Shown here: positions 26,277 through 34,295 of the stretch, piece by piece
Position numbering within the stretch: the first letter of the stretch is position 1
How the letters are laid out: every line of letters begins with the position of its first letter
From: Bacteroides intestinalis
GTDB taxonomy: Bacteria; Bacteroidota; Bacteroidia; Bacteroidales; Bacteroidaceae
Length of the DNA: 64,000 nucleotides
NCBI RefSeq assembly: GCF_003464595.1
Contig: NZ_QRZF01000009.1
Span: 124,001-188,000 of the forward strand
Reading direction: 5' to 3'
Notes under the pieces: model-generated
Seen by the model: the letters and a program-made list of their open reading frames with translations, nothing else
Databases searched by the model: none
Told to the model about the DNA's origin: nothing
Program-made: the position numbers and the translations under genes

Positions 26277-27914
26277 CTATTTGGTTCTTATTTTTAATTG
26301 TTTGATAATCTTCTCCACAGCGTCCAAGTCAAAAACAGTTGTTCTCTTCTCCATGTGGTACGTCCCCTCCAGTTTCTTCTCCCGGAACAAACGCTGGACT
26401 TGATAAATGCTCAATGACAAGCAGGCCGCAAGCCCTTCATGGGTATAAGCGTATCGTTTGCCATCTTGATAAACCGGTTTAGCGATCCTTTGCTTATAGT
26501 TACCCCGTAGGTCTTCCCGTTTCTCATAATAGAGTTTTTCCGTCAAGGCTGTTCCATACAAACCATACACCTGACCATTCGGGGTTCTTTTTTTACGATA
26601 ACCGGCTTCCGAAAGAATACGTCCGAATACTGTCACATTCTCTTCTTTGGCATTATTGTCCCTACACCATTTGCAATATTTCCGGTACAGAATGGCCGAA
26701 GACATCCATTTGGGTTCAATATCGGCAATTTCCTCATAGCGGCACAGATAGTTCATTTGATACATGAACTTCATTACGGTACTACTTTCCGACTGATATT
26801 CATCCATGACATTTTCAAGCTCCTTACTGTCTGTCAACTTATAACCATTGGCGATAAAACGGTCACGTCCTTCCAATATCCAATTGAATATAGCTGGGTA
26901 TTCGGCCTCCAAATCCCGTGACAGTTCTTTTTTCTGCCGGGCTTTGGGTATCTCCACCTCAAAGGGAATAATGCAAATACGCCGCCTCATTCCATAGCTC
27001 CAGTCTTTCAAATACGGCATTTGGTTGGCATTTGCCATAAGCAGAGGAATATTGTAAGCAGTGAAGTTATCGCCATAGATAGGCCGGGCTTCGGTAGGTT
27101 CACCACTGATAAGGCTCTTCAACGTGTCACTATCCTTACCAAACTCTAACGCTTGTATTTCAGAACAGTAGTTCAACCGCTTGCCATTAATGAAAGCGAT
27201 ATTTTTTTTTCTCTCATTTCCAGTAATCAATGCACCTATGCCGAAATTGCTGACATTCTCCCGGCCAAGTATGCCCATGATCGTTTCAAAGACTACACTT
27301 TTGCCATTGGAGCCGGAGCCACGAAGAACAAGCATAGTTTCCATTTTCGCCACACGCCGGTCAACAAAAATACTTCCAAGAAACTCCTGCAAAACTTTTT
27401 GCATGTTTTTGTCCGGCAAAACTTCATCCAGGAACATTCTCCAAAGAAAGACATGCTCTTCCGGCTTGTAGTCATAGGGAACACATGTAGTCTGTACCCA
27501 ACGGCGGTTGAAAGAATGTGCACGGCGAGCATTCATATCAAGCACACAGTTATTGAACACCACAATGGCATTATCGGGCTTCAAGGCTTTTCCTGCCACC
27601 ACACGCTTACAGACTTTCAGTACACCCTCCACACGGGAATAATCACCATTGGGCATTTTGCATTTACGCATCAAGTCATATATCAGATTGCCAAAATCAT
27701 CCCATGCCATCTCTTCATATATCCGGCCACTGAAATAGTAAGGCGTACCATTGAACTTACAAATCGAAGATCGTATAATGGCTGCACGCATCAAGTCCTG
27801 CACAGCGTCAACACGCGCTGCACTTTTGGACTCTTGTAAGGCGGCATCCAGTTTCTCGCCTTTCATAAGCCCGAAGACCTCATTTAACAACTTCCTATAC
27901 TTTCCCTTCTCCAT
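26277..27914 (-). CDS. Phage primase/helicase, P4/D5 type
   Basis: 545 residues from the ATG at 27914; the frame extends to 27944 but those codons overlap the upstream gene. A D5-like N-terminal region (residues about 60-180, with NAIVVFNNCVLDMN) precedes an SF3 helicase with Walker A GSGSNGKS at residues 199-206, Walker B-like and a NQMPYLKDWSYGMRRRI sensor region. A C-terminal region holds a helix-turn-helix-like part (YTHEGLAACLSLSIYQVQRLF). It unwinds DNA and starts replication. No zinc-finger primase domain is visible, so priming may depend on the host. The iteron-like cluster upstream suggests its origin. Confidence 0.85.
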   Translation of the reverse strand: MEKGKYRKLLNEVFGLMKGEKLDAALQESKSAARVDAVQDLMRAAIIRSSICKFNGTPYYFSGRIYEEMAWDDFGNLIYDLMRKCKMPNGDYSRVEGVLKVCKRVVAGKALKPDNAIVVFNNCVLDMNARRAHSFNRRWVQTTCVPYDYKPEEHVFLWRMFLDEVLPDKNMQKVLQEFLGSIFVDRRVAKMETMLVLRGSGSNGKSVVFETIMGILGRENVSNFGIGALITGNERKKNIAFINGKRLNYCSEIQALEFGKDSDTLKSLISGEPTEARPIYGDNFTAYNIPLLMANANQMPYLKDWSYGMRRRICIIPFEVEIPKARQKKELSRDLEAEYPAIFNWILEGRDRFIANGYKLTDSKELENVMDEYQSESSTVMKFMYQMNYLCRYEEIADIEPKWMSSAILYRKYCKWCRDNNAKEENVTVFGRILSEAGYRKKRTPNGQVYGLYGTALTEKLYYEKREDLRGNYKQRIAKPVYQDGKRYAYTHEGLAACLSLSIYQVQRLFREKKLEGTYHMEKRTTVFDLDAVEKIIKQLKIRTK

Positions 27915-27921
27915 GTACAAT

Positions 27922-28185
27922 CTATGAATTTGAATACCCGGCACGGGTTAAGGCCTCAACCATATATACTGACAGATTATTTATAGCAACATCTCCTGAA
28001 TATCCAAATCGCCACAAATCAGTACGCCAGTCCTCTAAAGATGTGTCACAAGGTATATGATATTTTTGCATAATATCTCGCATCACCGCACAATCTTCAT
28101 ATCTTTCCTCTTCCTGCGCTTTTCTGAACACAGAAACAAAAACGTATCGCCCATAATCAAACAATATAGACTCAAACTTATTCAT
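27922..28185 (-). CDS. Hypothetical protein upstream of primase
   Basis: 87 residues, first gene of the minus-strand replication operon. Helical, with aromatic and acidic residues (FGYSGDVAINNLSVYMVEALTRAG). No family recognised. Its promoter region (28257-28326) holds a -7 box and operator-like half sites. Confidence 0.5.
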   Translation of the reverse strand: MNKFESILFDYGRYVFVSVFRKAQEEERYEDCAVMRDIMQKYHIPCDTSLEDWRTDLWRFGYSGDVAINNLSVYMVEALTRAGYSNS

Positions 28186-28256
28186 ACCACCGTTTTTATA
28201 CCCGAAAACAAAGCATTTCTACTGTTTTTATGCTATTTTTCAAGTGTTTTATGCCA

Positions 28257-28326
28257 CAAATATAGCTTATTTTCTACATAATTACCATATAAATACTATT
28301 ATTTTCTACTTAAAATATAGAATAAA
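28257..28326 (-). promoter_or_regulatory. Promoter region of replication operon with operator-like repeats
   Basis: CAAATATA at 28257-28264 reads TATATTTG on the minus strand (-7 box); no TTTG -33 is seen. TATTTTCTA at 28268-28276, and TATTATTTTCTA (28297-28308) with a weaker TAGAATAAA (28318-28326), match the palindromic motif at 20608-20639. Confidence 0.45.
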
Positions 28327-28489
28327 CACGCTTTTTTGAAGTCTTTTTGCCATGTTTTTATTCGTTGCATCATTGAAGACCAATAATCGCAAAATATTGA
28401 TAAACAAAGGATAACTACTCTATTTCAATAGGAAATACAGATGGAACATTCTCTCTGATATGTATGGTTTATGTAGGGTTTTAAAGGCA

Positions 28490-28722
28490 ACTATACATAT
28501 ATAACATATTGAAATACAAATCAATGGAAAAATAGTGCATAGTATGTATAGTTTTTTATGCAAACCATATTATATATATTTTTTTCCCATACGCAATTTA
28601 CATATAAACTATACATACTATACATTAAATTTCCATTGACCTAATAATGAATGATTTACACATGTATAGTTATGAAGTAAACTATACATATACTATACAT
28701 TTTCAGAAGTAAAACTATACAT
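28490..28722. repeat. Iteron-like cluster of ACTATACAT
   Basis: Eight copies of the 9-mer ACTATACAT or its complement within 233 bp: forward at 28490, 28608, 28617, 28681, 28692 and 28714, reverse at 28544 and 28662. Two copies at 28608/28617 are directly tandem. The surrounding DNA is AT-rich. The cluster lies upstream of the primase operon. The rest of 28186-28944 has no convincing gene; a G-rich run near 28850 is the only other notable feature. Confidence 0.75.
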
Positions 28723-28944
28723 CGGACATTCACTTTTGTAATTTATCATTGGAAAAGCCTTAAAAACATCCATTATTGGCTCCAAAAAAGAAAAAAAAAT
28801 AAAAATCTTGACCGGGATTGAAACATGCTTGGTGTCTTGGGTAGCCGGGGGGGGTGCCCTCCCTGCTTTCATTATCCAGTTGACCAGCAAAGAAGGAGAA
28901 AAGCCGCGCTTTGCCTTGATTCTCTTTATATTATACCTATAATA

Positions 28945-29511
28945 TTAAATATTATCCGGCTTTTCCGCTCCTTCTGCTTTCCGCTTTGCTCGATCAGCTA
29001 TAAAAAGGCTGCATCTATAACACTGCAAAGGTAGATAATAATGTACTGTTTCCTCTTCTTCCGTGTTTTCGTCCTTCTTCATTTGCTGAAGATCGGCTAT
29101 TTTCATTAATACATCCGCGCGATCTTTGCCCCTTAAATAAGGTAGGGTTTGTTCGAGGCCTGATAAAACAGCGTCTTTATCTCGGTATTGTACAACATTC
29201 CCGGCTTTTTCTTCCTCTTCTGTTTCTGTGTTTTTCTTTTTCTTCTTGCTTTTGGGGCTATCATTGTCAGGAAGGAAGGCGGCGCGGTTATCTTCAAAAG
29301 ACCGTATTAGTTTATTAATGCCGGGTTTATCCTTTGCAAGTTGGGCGGCTCCGCGTTGCGCCGTTTCTATTTTGGTTGATCGTGGTCTAAATATAGTTGC
29401 GTATGCTTCGCCACGACTGGCGCCGGATGCTACAAGCATACAAAAGAAAACATCATCCGGGGTTAATTGATAAATTTGCTGTAAATCTGTTACGCGCTTA
29501 CTATACACCAT
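28945..29511 (-). CDS. Possible terminase small subunit
   Basis: 188 residues from the ATG at 29511. The frame reaches 29580 but a promoter (29568-29599) lies inside that extension, so the shorter start is preferred. Residues about 15-60 form a helix-turn-helix-like segment (DVFFCMLVASGASRGEAYATI) followed by QRGAAQLAKDKPGI, the pattern of small terminase DNA-binding domains, then a Lys/Glu-rich linker. A terminase small subunit recognises the packaging site. It lies 8 kb from terL, which is unusual. Alternatively it may be another DNA-binding protein. Confidence 0.45.
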   Translation of the reverse strand: MVYSKRVTDLQQIYQLTPDDVFFCMLVASGASRGEAYATIFRPRSTKIETAQRGAAQLAKDKPGINKLIRSFEDNRAAFLPDNDSPKSKKKKKNTETEEEEKAGNVVQYRDKDAVLSGLEQTLPYLRGKDRADVLMKIADLQQMKKDENTEEEETVHYYLPLQCYRCSLFIADRAKRKAEGAEKPDNI

Positions 29512-29567
29512 ATAAAACGATATAAAAGGGTTTATTATATTGGCGTCTCGCGCTCTGTAACTTGCTA

Positions 29568-29626
29568 CAAAGTTAAACAAAGGCTATAAATAAAGCAAAT
29601 AAGCGTATTTAAACACCTATTTTCTA
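29568..29626 (-). promoter_or_regulatory. Promoter with upstream operator-like half site
   Basis: Minus strand: TTTG (29599-29596), 20 bp, TAACTTTG (29575-29568). A TATTTTCTA half site lies further upstream (29618-29626). Directs the gene at 28945-29511. Confidence 0.6.
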
Positions 29627-29762
29627 TAAATATTTCCTTACTTCTTAAATACTTTATATTTATCATCATATTATTTATTAATTTATTGATAATCAATATA
29701 TTATATCAATATTAATAAATGTAAAAACGGAGCATTTTCTTAAAAATAAAAGTACATTTTGT

Positions 29763-29792
29763 TTTGTATTACAAATATTATTCGTATCTTTG
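29763..29792 (+). promoter_or_regulatory. Promoter of plus-strand early operon
   Basis: TTTG (29763-29766), 18 bp, TATCTTTG (29785-29792), followed by a run GGAGAT. Predicts a transcript start near 29800 for the genes from 29886 onward. Confidence 0.65.
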
Positions 29793-29885
29793 TAATACAG
29801 AAAAGGAGATAAAAGACCGGATCACCTTCCACAAATTCCGCTTTTACTTCTTCTTGGTTGAGTGTTTAATTTAAAATATAAGATC

Positions 29886-30125
29886 ATGGAAGTATTACTA
29901 AACTTACAAAACAAAAATGTAACGCTAAACGCCGTACATGTAGCCCCAGAGGGCACAAACTGTTGCAACCGTTTGAAGGTTCATTTTGATGTGTTTCAAG
30001 AAACGGCGAAAAAAGCCGCTATTATAAGACTATCAACGGCAAATAGTTTTGAACTGATTCACTATCAAGATAAACATATAGCGTTATTAATTCCTTTTGA
30101 TCGCATTCAAAAGATTTCATATTAA
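29886..30125 (+). CDS. Hypothetical small protein
   Basis: 79 residues from the ATG at 29886. Beta-rich start (MEVLLNLQNKNVTLNAVHV) and two Cys near residues 25-26. First gene of the early operon. Its leader contains a 16-bp sequence (29818-29833) repeated before the next gene. Function unknown. Confidence 0.5.
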   Translation: MEVLLNLQNKNVTLNAVHVAPEGTNCCNRLKVHFDVFQETAKKAAIIRLSTANSFELIHYQDKHIALLIPFDRIQKISY

Positions 30126-30132
30126 TAAAAAA

Positions 30133-30221
30133 CCGGGTCGAGTTTGGCGACTCTTCCCGGCCTCCCTTTAAACTTTGCGTTTATCGGATCACCTTCCACA
30201 GTGATAACGCAAAGTTAAGGG
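30133..30221 (+). promoter_or_regulatory. Two strong hairpins in early-operon leader
   Basis: First hairpin 30133-30160 (CCGGG/CCCGG with an inner GAGT/ACTC). Second is a long near-perfect stem, 30164-30185 with 30203-30221, carrying the 16-bp repeat in its loop (30185-30200). They lie between the first two genes of the early operon and may terminate, attenuate or stabilise the transcript. Confidence 0.6.
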
Positions 30222-30264
30222 AAAAACAAAGACAAACCAAGTTTCACCCTTTAAATTTTGCGTT

Positions 30265-30546
30265 ATGAACACAGATTTATTAATTATCTATATTCGCAAT
30301 TCTCGCGATATTTACGCGCTTACTGAATGGCTGCAAAATGCACTCTTGAAAAAAGTAAACCGCGGTTTAACTCCTTCCGTTGAATATCTTGCAAACTGTT
30401 CTACTATGAAAAAGATCGTCCGGATGGCGGCTAAAATGCTTTCCGATCAGGATCATAAGACCGCAACCAAGCAAGAAAAAGAACAAGCGGCAAGAGAACA
30501 CGCGGCCTATATTATCGGATGCGTGGAATATCTTTCTAAATTCTAA
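30265..30546 (+). CDS. Hypothetical helical protein
   Basis: 93 residues, helix-rich with a central Lys/Arg-rich region (KTATKQEKEQAAREHAAY). The ATG follows the recurring leader motif CCTTTAAA-TTTTGCGTTATG, seen before several early genes. No family recognised. Confidence 0.5.
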   Translation: MNTDLLIIYIRNSRDIYALTEWLQNALLKKVNRGLTPSVEYLANCSTMKKIVRMAAKMLSDQDHKTATKQEKEQAAREHAAYIIGCVEYLSKF

Positions 30547-30625
30547 TAATAACTATTTTTCCGGGGTTGTCATGGCTCCGGGTTACTTCTTACTTTTCAT
30601 TATTCACCCTTTAAAACTTTGTATT

Positions 30626-31519
30626 ATGACTACTACAAATAGACTTTGTTACACAGTATCAAAAAGATATATTCAAGCCGGGACAACCTTTGAAATCAAT
30701 GTTAAAATATTACTGGCTGATGATTGCAAAAATAATATATGCGATTGGAGTATAACGGCGGATATTTACGAACAACGCAAAAACGGGCGTTTCGTTTGGT
30801 GTGCTGGTGGTTGCTGCCATGAAGAAATACTAAAGCGTTTCCCACAGTTTAAAATGTTCGTTGATCTTCATTTGTCTAATCATTACGGCGCGCCAATGTA
30901 CCCAGTTGAAAACGGGTTTTATCATATTACAAACAGCAGCAAAGAAACTGCAATTAACTATTTGCGTATTACAGAAACGGAGTATAATTTACTTTATCAG
31001 GCAGAAGATAAACAATACTTTAAATACCTTCTTTATATGCTTGGTATCGTTGAACGCTGGAAAAGAGAATCTAACGAGGCTATAAAAAAGCTGGAAGAGT
31101 TAACCGGGCAAATATGGGAAAACCCATATAAGCCGGAAAATGAACGTTTTACTTTGAAATTAACGGATGAAGAACGTACAACTATAACTAACAGAATAAA
31201 CGAGGGTTATTATCGTCCTGAAGCTGTACAAGCGCGAAAAGACGAAGAAAAGCGCAAAGCATACGAGAAAAAACGCGCTGAAATAATTAACGATTGCAAA
31301 AAGAAACAACAAAAGGCCGAAAATGAAAAGCGAGTTATGCTGGCCGTTCTTGATGCCGGGTTATCAGTTTGTAATGTGATATATTACGATCATAGTAACG
31401 AGCTTGTTTTTAATTGGAAAGACTACGAAACAAAAGTAACGGAGAACGATTTTAATAAATTCGTTTCCAGTGTTAACCGTTCTTTGTTGCCTGCTGGCAT
31501 AACTTTTAAAATGAAATAG
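30626..31519 (+). CDS. Hypothetical protein with coiled coil
   Basis: 297 residues from the ATG at 30626, which follows the CCTTTAAA leader motif; the frame's longer version from 30572 has a poor start. N-terminal beta-rich half with a paired Cys (AGGCCHEEIL) and a C-terminal half with a long charged helix (residues 190-245, many Lys/Glu/Arg). Unknown function; resembles hypothetical proteins common in Bacteroides mobile elements. Confidence 0.55.
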   Translation: MTTTNRLCYTVSKRYIQAGTTFEINVKILLADDCKNNICDWSITADIYEQRKNGRFVWCAGGCCHEEILKRFPQFKMFVDLHLSNHYGAPMYPVENGFYHITNSSKETAINYLRITETEYNLLYQAEDKQYFKYLLYMLGIVERWKRESNEAIKKLEELTGQIWENPYKPENERFTLKLTDEERTTITNRINEGYYRPEAVQARKDEEKRKAYEKKRAEIINDCKKKQQKAENEKRVMLAVLDAGLSVCNVIYYDHSNELVFNWKDYETKVTENDFNKFVSSVNRSLLPAGITFKMK

Positions 31520-31521
31520 CC

Positions 31522-31734
31522 ATGGCAAAATATACGATAACCAATCAAAAAGAGTTACGCCGATCTTTTTGGGTGTTCTGCAAAGAGTTCGGAGGCGAAT
31601 TTGAAAGAGAAGCCAACAAAAAGAAACATTCTTTTAAACTGGATTTTAATATAGCTTTCGGAGAATATAAAGACGGACTTTGTAAAGATGGCATTATATC
31701 GCAAAGTTTATACGAACGTGCAACACTTTATTAA
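31522..31734 (+). CDS. Hypothetical small protein
   Basis: 70 residues, 2 bp after the previous stop and with an ATGG start. Basic, aromatic; no motif recognised. Probably translated in the same operon. Confidence 0.5.
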   Translation: MAKYTITNQKELRRSFWVFCKEFGGEFEREANKKKHSFKLDFNIAFGEYKDGLCKDGIISQSLYERATLY

Positions 31735-31743
31735 TAATAAGCT

Positions 31744-31854
31744 ATGTTTTGTTTAATGCTGCTTTTATTCGGTGCCGTGGTGTTCATCTCCGGCACCGAT
31801 CCCAAGAAATTAAAAGACTTCATAAATAAAAATGATCAATCAGACAAATTTTAA
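31744..31854 (+). CDS. Tiny single-pass membrane protein
   Basis: 36 codons. One hydrophobic segment (MFCLMLLLFGAVVFIS) followed by a hydrophilic basic tail. Gap to the previous gene is 9 bp and the frame is well positioned in the operon. Function unknown. Confidence 0.4.
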   Translation: MFCLMLLLFGAVVFISGTDPKKLKDFINKNDQSDKF

Positions 31855-31858
31855 ATTT

Positions 31859-32023
31859 ATGGAGAAAAAGATATTATATCATATTGGATTATACGGATTT
31901 AGAAAACTTATAGTTTATGTAATAAAGGATAACGGGGATAATACATCTATTGTTAGCCTTAACAAAGACGGTTCATTTCCTAAACACGTTTGGAAATGTA
32001 ATTTGCATAACATAAACGAATAA
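31859..32023 (+). CDS. Hypothetical small protein
   Basis: 54 residues from the ATG at 31859 (longer form from 31832 overlaps the preceding small gene). Beta-type, positively charged, ending NLHNINE. Unknown. Confidence 0.45.
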   Translation: MEKKILYHIGLYGFRKLIVYVIKDNGDNTSIVSLNKDGSFPKHVWKCNLHNINE

Positions 32024-32079
32024 TACAAATATTCCACCGCGCCGGACGGTTTTCCGGCATTCCTTTAAACTTTTATATT

Positions 32080-32238
32080 ATGACTACTTATATAATAGAA
32101 TCCCCAAACGGAGAAACGCACAAATTAGAAGTATTCCGTACCGCAACCGGATTTAGTGTTTATGTTGATGGCTCAAATATATGTGAGAGTATAACGGAGG
32201 AAGATTTTTTGCAAGAGCTTGAAAACCCTACTTTCTAA
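32080..32238 (+). CDS. Small acidic protein
   Basis: 52 residues, beginning MTTYIIESPNGETHK. The ATG follows another copy of the CCTTTAAA leader motif. Acidic and beta-type; unknown function. Confidence 0.5.
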   Translation: MTTYIIESPNGETHKLEVFRTATGFSVYVDGSNICESITEEDFLQELENPTF

Positions 32239-32239
32239 C

Positions 32240-32380
32240 ATGGTAGGCGTAATTATTTGGCTAATAGTAGTTTTATTAATCTGCTTTAGCGTGTTTGGCG
32301 GTCTTTGGCTGCTTCCTATTTACTTGCTTTTTTGCCTTGCTTTAGGCTTTTACTTTGGTGTAAAATATCTAACTATTTAA
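32240..32380 (+). CDS. Small membrane protein, paralog of 5061-5267
   Basis: 46 residues with two hydrophobic segments. The start, MVGVIIWLIVVLLICFSVFG, shares 13 of the first 20 residues with the membrane protein at 5061-5267, though codons differ. It sits 1 bp after the preceding gene and 4 bp before the clamp gene, so it is part of the early operon. Function unknown. Confidence 0.5.
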   Translation: MVGVIIWLIVVLLICFSVFGGLWLLPIYLLFCLALGFYFGVKYLTI

Positions 32381-32384
32381 TGTT

Positions 32385-34103
32385 ATGAATGAAAAAGAAT
32401 TTAACGGTCTCATTTTGGCCGAATTGGTTAAAATAGCAAACGACGTTTTTACAAATGAAATAGAAATAGCTCCCGGCACCTATACCGCCGCGGAGCTTGC
32501 AAAACTGAAAGATGCCAACGGGAACGAGATAAATATAAAATATCTTTGCGTTGATGCCAAACTAAATATAACGGATTTTAGGACTGTACAAATAAACAGC
32601 TTTAAATGTTCCTTTCCAGTGGATCAGGTTTTTAATCTTGTTTGGCAATTTGAAAAGCTGATAAGCACCAAACAAGCCAATAAAACAAGGTTTACCAAAA
32701 TAGAAGAGCGCGAAAATATTGTTTGCTCCTTTGATATGTGGATTATAAAGGAACATCTAAATATCACTAAATTAGTAACAAAAGATCCTTTAAGACCGGC
32801 ATTTAATTATATTTATCTTGATCCTTACAAATCGGCTTTAGTTGCTTCTGACGGGCGTACATTAAAAGAATACCCCGTAATTATTGAAACATCCGGGCTT
32901 TTACCTGACGGTCTAAAATTATTTATCAATCCCAAACATTTAAAAGAAATGGTTGGCCGGTGTTCTGTTTGTGTTTGTAATCAGGACGGCGGCAATATTA
33001 CAGAAATAACCAACGACAAGAAACAAACCTTTGTTTGTGATTTTGCCGGATATTTCCCTAATTACCGGCTTGTGTACCCCCATCTTTCAAAAGACGGATT
33101 TATAAAGATTCAGAAAAGCGAATTAAAAGCGGTTGCCGGTTTTGTAAAAGAAATAGCCAAACGAAACAAAAAAAGCGGTTTTTCACTTCGTACTATTGCC
33201 GGAGATAATAAAGTTTATTTATCTTATAATGATGCAGACAGTAACGGACACAAAGAACTTTGTGCAACATTGGAAAAAGCCGCTTTAATTGATATAAAGT
33301 TAGGTTTCTTTGCATCAAACGTTATCCCCTTGCTTTCCGGCTGGACTGGTGGCGTGTGGCTGGTTGCACCTGATCGGGCGGCGGTCTTTGATGATAAGAC
33401 GGCGCGTATAGGTGTGGTTATGCCTGCATTTATAAATGATTCTATTTGCCCGAACTTAAAATGTAATATAAAGGCTTTAGATCGCGCCAAAGCTCCGATC
33501 ATCCCGGAAAAAGAACCGGTAAGAGAACCGGGAACACATTTACCGGCCTTATATGTGGATGCACAAACGAAAACACCGGCGTTTGTCTTTGCTTTGGTAG
33601 CTCTGATAGATTTTATTTCCCGTTGGTTTTATCAGGATCAAATAAACAAAGCATTACAGAGGCTAACAATGTTAACCGAACTATCCGGCATTTCTTTGCC
33701 TGAACTATTAACCGAACCAGTAAGCGAAGAAACAAACGCAAATGTACCCGAACCAATAACAGAGGATGAACCAGTACGCGCATACACACCCGAACTATTG
33801 TATATTGATCGGCCTTTGGTTTTCCCGGTGCCTATCTTCATACATAAACATGAACGAACTATCAGCCGAATCGTTGTGCCCGAACTATTGAATCACCAAT
33901 GTATAGCGTTACTGTTTGTTTCCATGATGTTACCCGAACTGTTACGGCGATATGTTTGGGGAACAATCCGACCAAAGACAAATACAGATGGACTATTTCG
34001 GAGTGATTTCAGACGTTTTCACACCAAAGGCAACCATCGAATCAGAGACGGAACAAAAGAAGCAAACAAGCCCGAATTACAACCATTTCAAACGAATTAT
34101 TAA
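32385..34103 (+). CDS. dnaN-like: Sliding-clamp-like protein with extended tail
   Basis: 572 residues. Residues about 115-350 resemble the DNA polymerase III beta clamp: PAFNYIYLDPYKSALVASDGR (position 139 on) and FAGYFPNYRLVYP (220-232) mirror conserved DnaN segments. The family is about 370 residues; here a further 180-residue tail carries PELL four times (439, 469, 499, 517), the first three exactly 30 residues apart. A sliding clamp tethers polymerase to DNA, so the phage may supply its own. The last part of the tail overlaps another protein-like frame (33952-34245), so the end could be altered by a frameshift. Confidence 0.6.
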   Translation: MNEKEFNGLILAELVKIANDVFTNEIEIAPGTYTAAELAKLKDANGNEINIKYLCVDAKLNITDFRTVQINSFKCSFPVDQVFNLVWQFEKLISTKQANKTRFTKIEERENIVCSFDMWIIKEHLNITKLVTKDPLRPAFNYIYLDPYKSALVASDGRTLKEYPVIIETSGLLPDGLKLFINPKHLKEMVGRCSVCVCNQDGGNITEITNDKKQTFVCDFAGYFPNYRLVYPHLSKDGFIKIQKSELKAVAGFVKEIAKRNKKSGFSLRTIAGDNKVYLSYNDADSNGHKELCATLEKAALIDIKLGFFASNVIPLLSGWTGGVWLVAPDRAAVFDDKTARIGVVMPAFINDSICPNLKCNIKALDRAKAPIIPEKEPVREPGTHLPALYVDAQTKTPAFVFALVALIDFISRWFYQDQINKALQRLTMLTELSGISLPELLTEPVSEETNANVPEPITEDEPVRAYTPELLYIDRPLVFPVPIFIHKHERTISRIVVPELLNHQCIALLFVSMMLPELLRRYVWGTIRPKTNTDGLFRSDFRRFHTKGNHRIRDGTKEANKPELQPFQTNY

Positions 34104-34245
34104 ACACATCAATGAACCATCATGGAAGAGAATAAACAAACCAAAAGAAGTTATCGCCGAAACAAACCGGTTACGAAAAGTAAGGTCTATGCTATTAGAC
34201 TGGATATTGATTTGGTTGATTTTGTCAGAGAGCAACCGAACATGA
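33952..34245 (+). other. Overlapping protein-like frame at clamp tail
   Basis: A second frame, +1 relative to the clamp gene, is open from 33952 to 34245. Its middle section (MDYFGVISDVFTPK and a KRIIKHINE helix) looks more protein-like than the clamp's last 50 residues. It has no clear ribosome binding site. It could be a real overlapping gene, the true C-terminus after a frameshift in the clamp gene, or chance. Confidence 0.25.
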
Positions 34246-34295
34246 GTAAATTTATTAACGAATTGATCCGAAAGGAACAACAAAACCAAAAGTAA
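34122..34295 (+). CDS. Ribbon-helix-helix DNA-binding protein
   Basis: 57 residues. A basic N-terminus (KQTKRSYRRNKPVTKSK) followed by VYAIRLDIDLVDFVREQ and KFINELI, the pattern of a short beta strand and two helices of the ribbon-helix-helix family (Arc, CopG, ParG). These dimers bind repeated DNA sites cooperatively. The stop overlaps the start of the next gene (TAATGA). Target unknown; the 10-bp repeats at 7854 and 38426 are candidates. Confidence 0.55.
   Translation: MEENKQTKRSYRRNKPVTKSKVYAIRLDIDLVDFVREQPNMSKFINELIRKEQQNQK

Noticed and set aside
28693..28890. Minus-strand open frame over the iteron region and G-run
   Set aside because: Composition is not protein-like, its end is coded by the repeats, and there is no plausible start signal.
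30185..30200. Loop sequence resembling the 3' end of 16S rRNA (GGATCACCT)
   Set aside because: Bacteroidetes 16S rRNA is thought to end with GGAACACCT, and the match stops after nine bases; not reliable as an anti-Shine-Dalgarno mimic.
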